Below are positions 14,220 through 15,209 of a stretch of 15,209 nucleotides of DNA, piece by piece. Positions within the stretch are counted from its first letter, which is position 1, and the number at the start of each line of letters is the position of its first letter. Source of the DNA: Omnitrophica WOR_2 bacterium RBG_13_41_10 (lineage in GTDB: Bacteria; Omnitrophota; Gorgyraeia; Gygaellales; Profunditerraquicolaceae). Position numbers and translations under genes: made by a program. The notes beneath the pieces are model-generated. The model made no database searches. It worked only from the letters and a program-made list of their open reading frames with translations, and was not told the DNA's origin. Location: contig MHGH01000001.1 of assembly GCA_001805465.1 (NCBI GenBank), positions 35,017 to 50,225 on the forward strand, read 5' to 3'.

Positions 14220-14780
14220 ATGAAAAGAGAAAATACGCAAGAACTAAAAAAGAGGTTGTTGGTGTTATTAAAGCAAAGGGCCTTCAAAAGGGGCAAGTTT
14301 GTTTTATCCTCTGGCAAGGCCAGCAATTATTATCTTGACGGAAGATTGATTACTTTAGATGCCGAGGGTGCATATTTGATAGCCAGCTTAATTTTAGATA
14401 TGATAAAGAGCGATAATATTGATGCTATTGGCGGTCCGACATTAGGAGCAGATCCTATTGTAGGGGCGTTGGCCGTATTAAGCTATATCAATAAAAACCC
14501 CTTGAAGACTTTTATCGTCAGAAAAACTCCTAAAACTCACGGTATGAACCGGCATATAGAAGGCCCGGCTTTAAAGAAGGAAGAGAGGGTAGTGTTAGTG
14601 GATGATGTGGCTACTACGGGTGAGGCATTAATTGAAGCAAAACATGTATTAAGTGCCATAGGAGCAAAAATAGTAAAAGCGGTTGTTATTGTAGACAGAT
14701 GCGAAGGCGCAAAGGAAAACCTGGAAAAAGAAGGCGTGCGGCTTAATTCAATATTCAAAATAGCAGATTTTGGTATTTAA
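14220..14780 (+). CDS. pyrE: Orotate phosphoribosyltransferase
   Basis: Joins orotate and PRPP to give OMP in pyrimidine synthesis; 186 aa. Seen: FVLSSGKASNYYLDGR (27-42) for orotate/PRPP contacts, GGPTLGADPI (71-80), the flexible catalytic loop around RKTPKTHGMNRHIEGP (101-116), and the PRPP motif RVVLVDDVATTGEALIEA (123-140). Length and order are normal. The start is fixed by the promoter and by the lack of upstream in-frame sequence. The next gene starts 21 bp downstream on the same strand. Confidence 0.93.
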   Translation: MKRENTQELKKRLLVLLKQRAFKRGKFVLSSGKASNYYLDGRLITLDAEGAYLIASLILDMIKSDNIDAIGGPTLGADPIVGALAVLSYINKNPLKTFIVRKTPKTHGMNRHIEGPALKKEERVVLVDDVATTGEALIEAKHVLSAIGAKIVKAVVIVDRCEGAKENLEKEGVRLNSIFKIADFGI

Positions 14781-14801
14781 ATTGAGTGCAGCCGTTAATA
14801 G

Positions 14802-15209
14802 ATGCACAAAATAATAATAGTAGTAGGCGCAGGGCCTGCCGGAATGATGGCAGCGATTCGTGCAAGCGCACTCGGCCAAGAAGTAATCCTCATAGAAAAA
14901 AATCCTTACCCCGGTAAAAAGCTGCTTTTAAGCGGCAAGGGCCGTTGTAATCTTACCAATGCCGGCGATTTAAATTCCTTCTTACAAAGATTTTCCAAAA
15001 ACGGCGCATTCCTAAGAGATGCCTTCCGCAAGTTTTTTAATCTAGATTTGATGCAATTTTTCCAAAAGCGCGGCCTAAAAGTAAAGGTAGAAAGGCAGCT
15101 GCGCGTTTTTCCGGTAAGCGATAGGTCATCCAGCATCGTAAAAATATTGACCCAAGAGCTTATAAAAAATAAAGTTACATTTCTCTATAAAAATAAGATA
15201 AAGGATGTA
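14802..15209 (+). CDS. HI0933/BaiN-family FAD flavoprotein, 3'-truncated
   Basis: First 136 residues of a flavoprotein of the HI0933 (BaiN/RdsA-like) family, usually about 400 aa; the frame is open to the window end. Seen: the dinucleotide-binding GAGPAGMMAA near 9-18, an acidic end of strand 2 (LIEKN), and PGKKLLLSGKGRCNLTNAG (about 38-56), the family signature. The substrate is unknown for most members. The ATG at 14802 is 21 bp after pyrE with no clear Shine-Dalgarno, so it is likely cotranscribed with pyrE. Confidence 0.85.
   Translation, partial: MHKIIIVVGAGPAGMMAAIRASALGQEVILIEKNPYPGKKLLLSGKGRCNLTNAGDLNSFLQRFSKNGAFLRDAFRKFFNLDLMQFFQKRGLKVKVERQLRVFPVSDRSSSIVKILTQELIKNKVTFLYKNKIKDV

Noticed and set aside
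1..15209. CRISPR array, tRNA, rRNA, prophage or transposase
   Set aside because: No spaced direct repeats, tRNA cloverleaf sequence, rRNA stretch or transposase-like protein was seen.

Overview
The window is about 15.2 kb of tightly packed, AT-rich bacterial DNA. It carries sixteen genes and no rRNA, tRNA, CRISPR array or transposase gene. The paired LPS-export permeases lptF and lptG imply an outer membrane. The order holB-ricT-metG-tatD matches the arrangement known from Bacillus. Few start codons have a convincing Shine-Dalgarno sequence. I suspect an uncultured Gram-negative lineage such as Omnitrophota, but this is an impression and not a demonstrated assignment.

Layout. Positions 1-7533 (+) are a run of eight co-directional genes with overlaps or gaps of at most 21 bp: holB (5' end outside the window), ricT, metG, tatD, a DUF362-ferredoxin protein, mtnA, thiL and tsaE. 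Positions 7486-9664 alternate strands: a tandem-receiver response regulator (-), tsaB (+), and a paralogous tandem-receiver protein (-). Positions 9665-9979 are the only long non-coding stretch. On the minus strand it holds what looks like a cyclic-di-GMP-I (GEMM) riboswitch with a terminator, placed upstream of the second regulator; on the plus strand it holds the alr promoter. Positions 9980-11107 are alr (+). Positions 11111-14022 (-) are the comF-lptF-lptG operon. Positions 14023-14219 hold divergent promoters separated by a palindromic repeat. Positions 14220-15209 (+) are pyrE and a truncated HI0933-type flavoprotein.

How the genes work together. Most are housekeeping: clamp loading, tRNA charging and t6A modification (tsaE, tsaB), thiamine diphosphate synthesis, methionine salvage, pyrimidine synthesis, D-alanine supply and LPS transport. 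The accessory element is the pair of tandem-receiver proteins inserted head-on between housekeeping genes, one of which appears to be under a second-messenger riboswitch.

Main points of interest. (1) The riboswitch core, which normally reads GGACGCAAAGC, is split exactly between GGACG and CAAAGC by 40 nt that fold as two perfect 7-bp hairpins. (2) Five operon-leading genes have a near-consensus promoter whose -10 box ends only 7-10 nt before the ATG, which predicts leaderless mRNAs; the riboswitch-controlled gene is the exception and has a strong Shine-Dalgarno. (3) Two REP/MITE-like palindromes occur, one forming the 3' end of mtnA and one between the comF and pyrE promoters.
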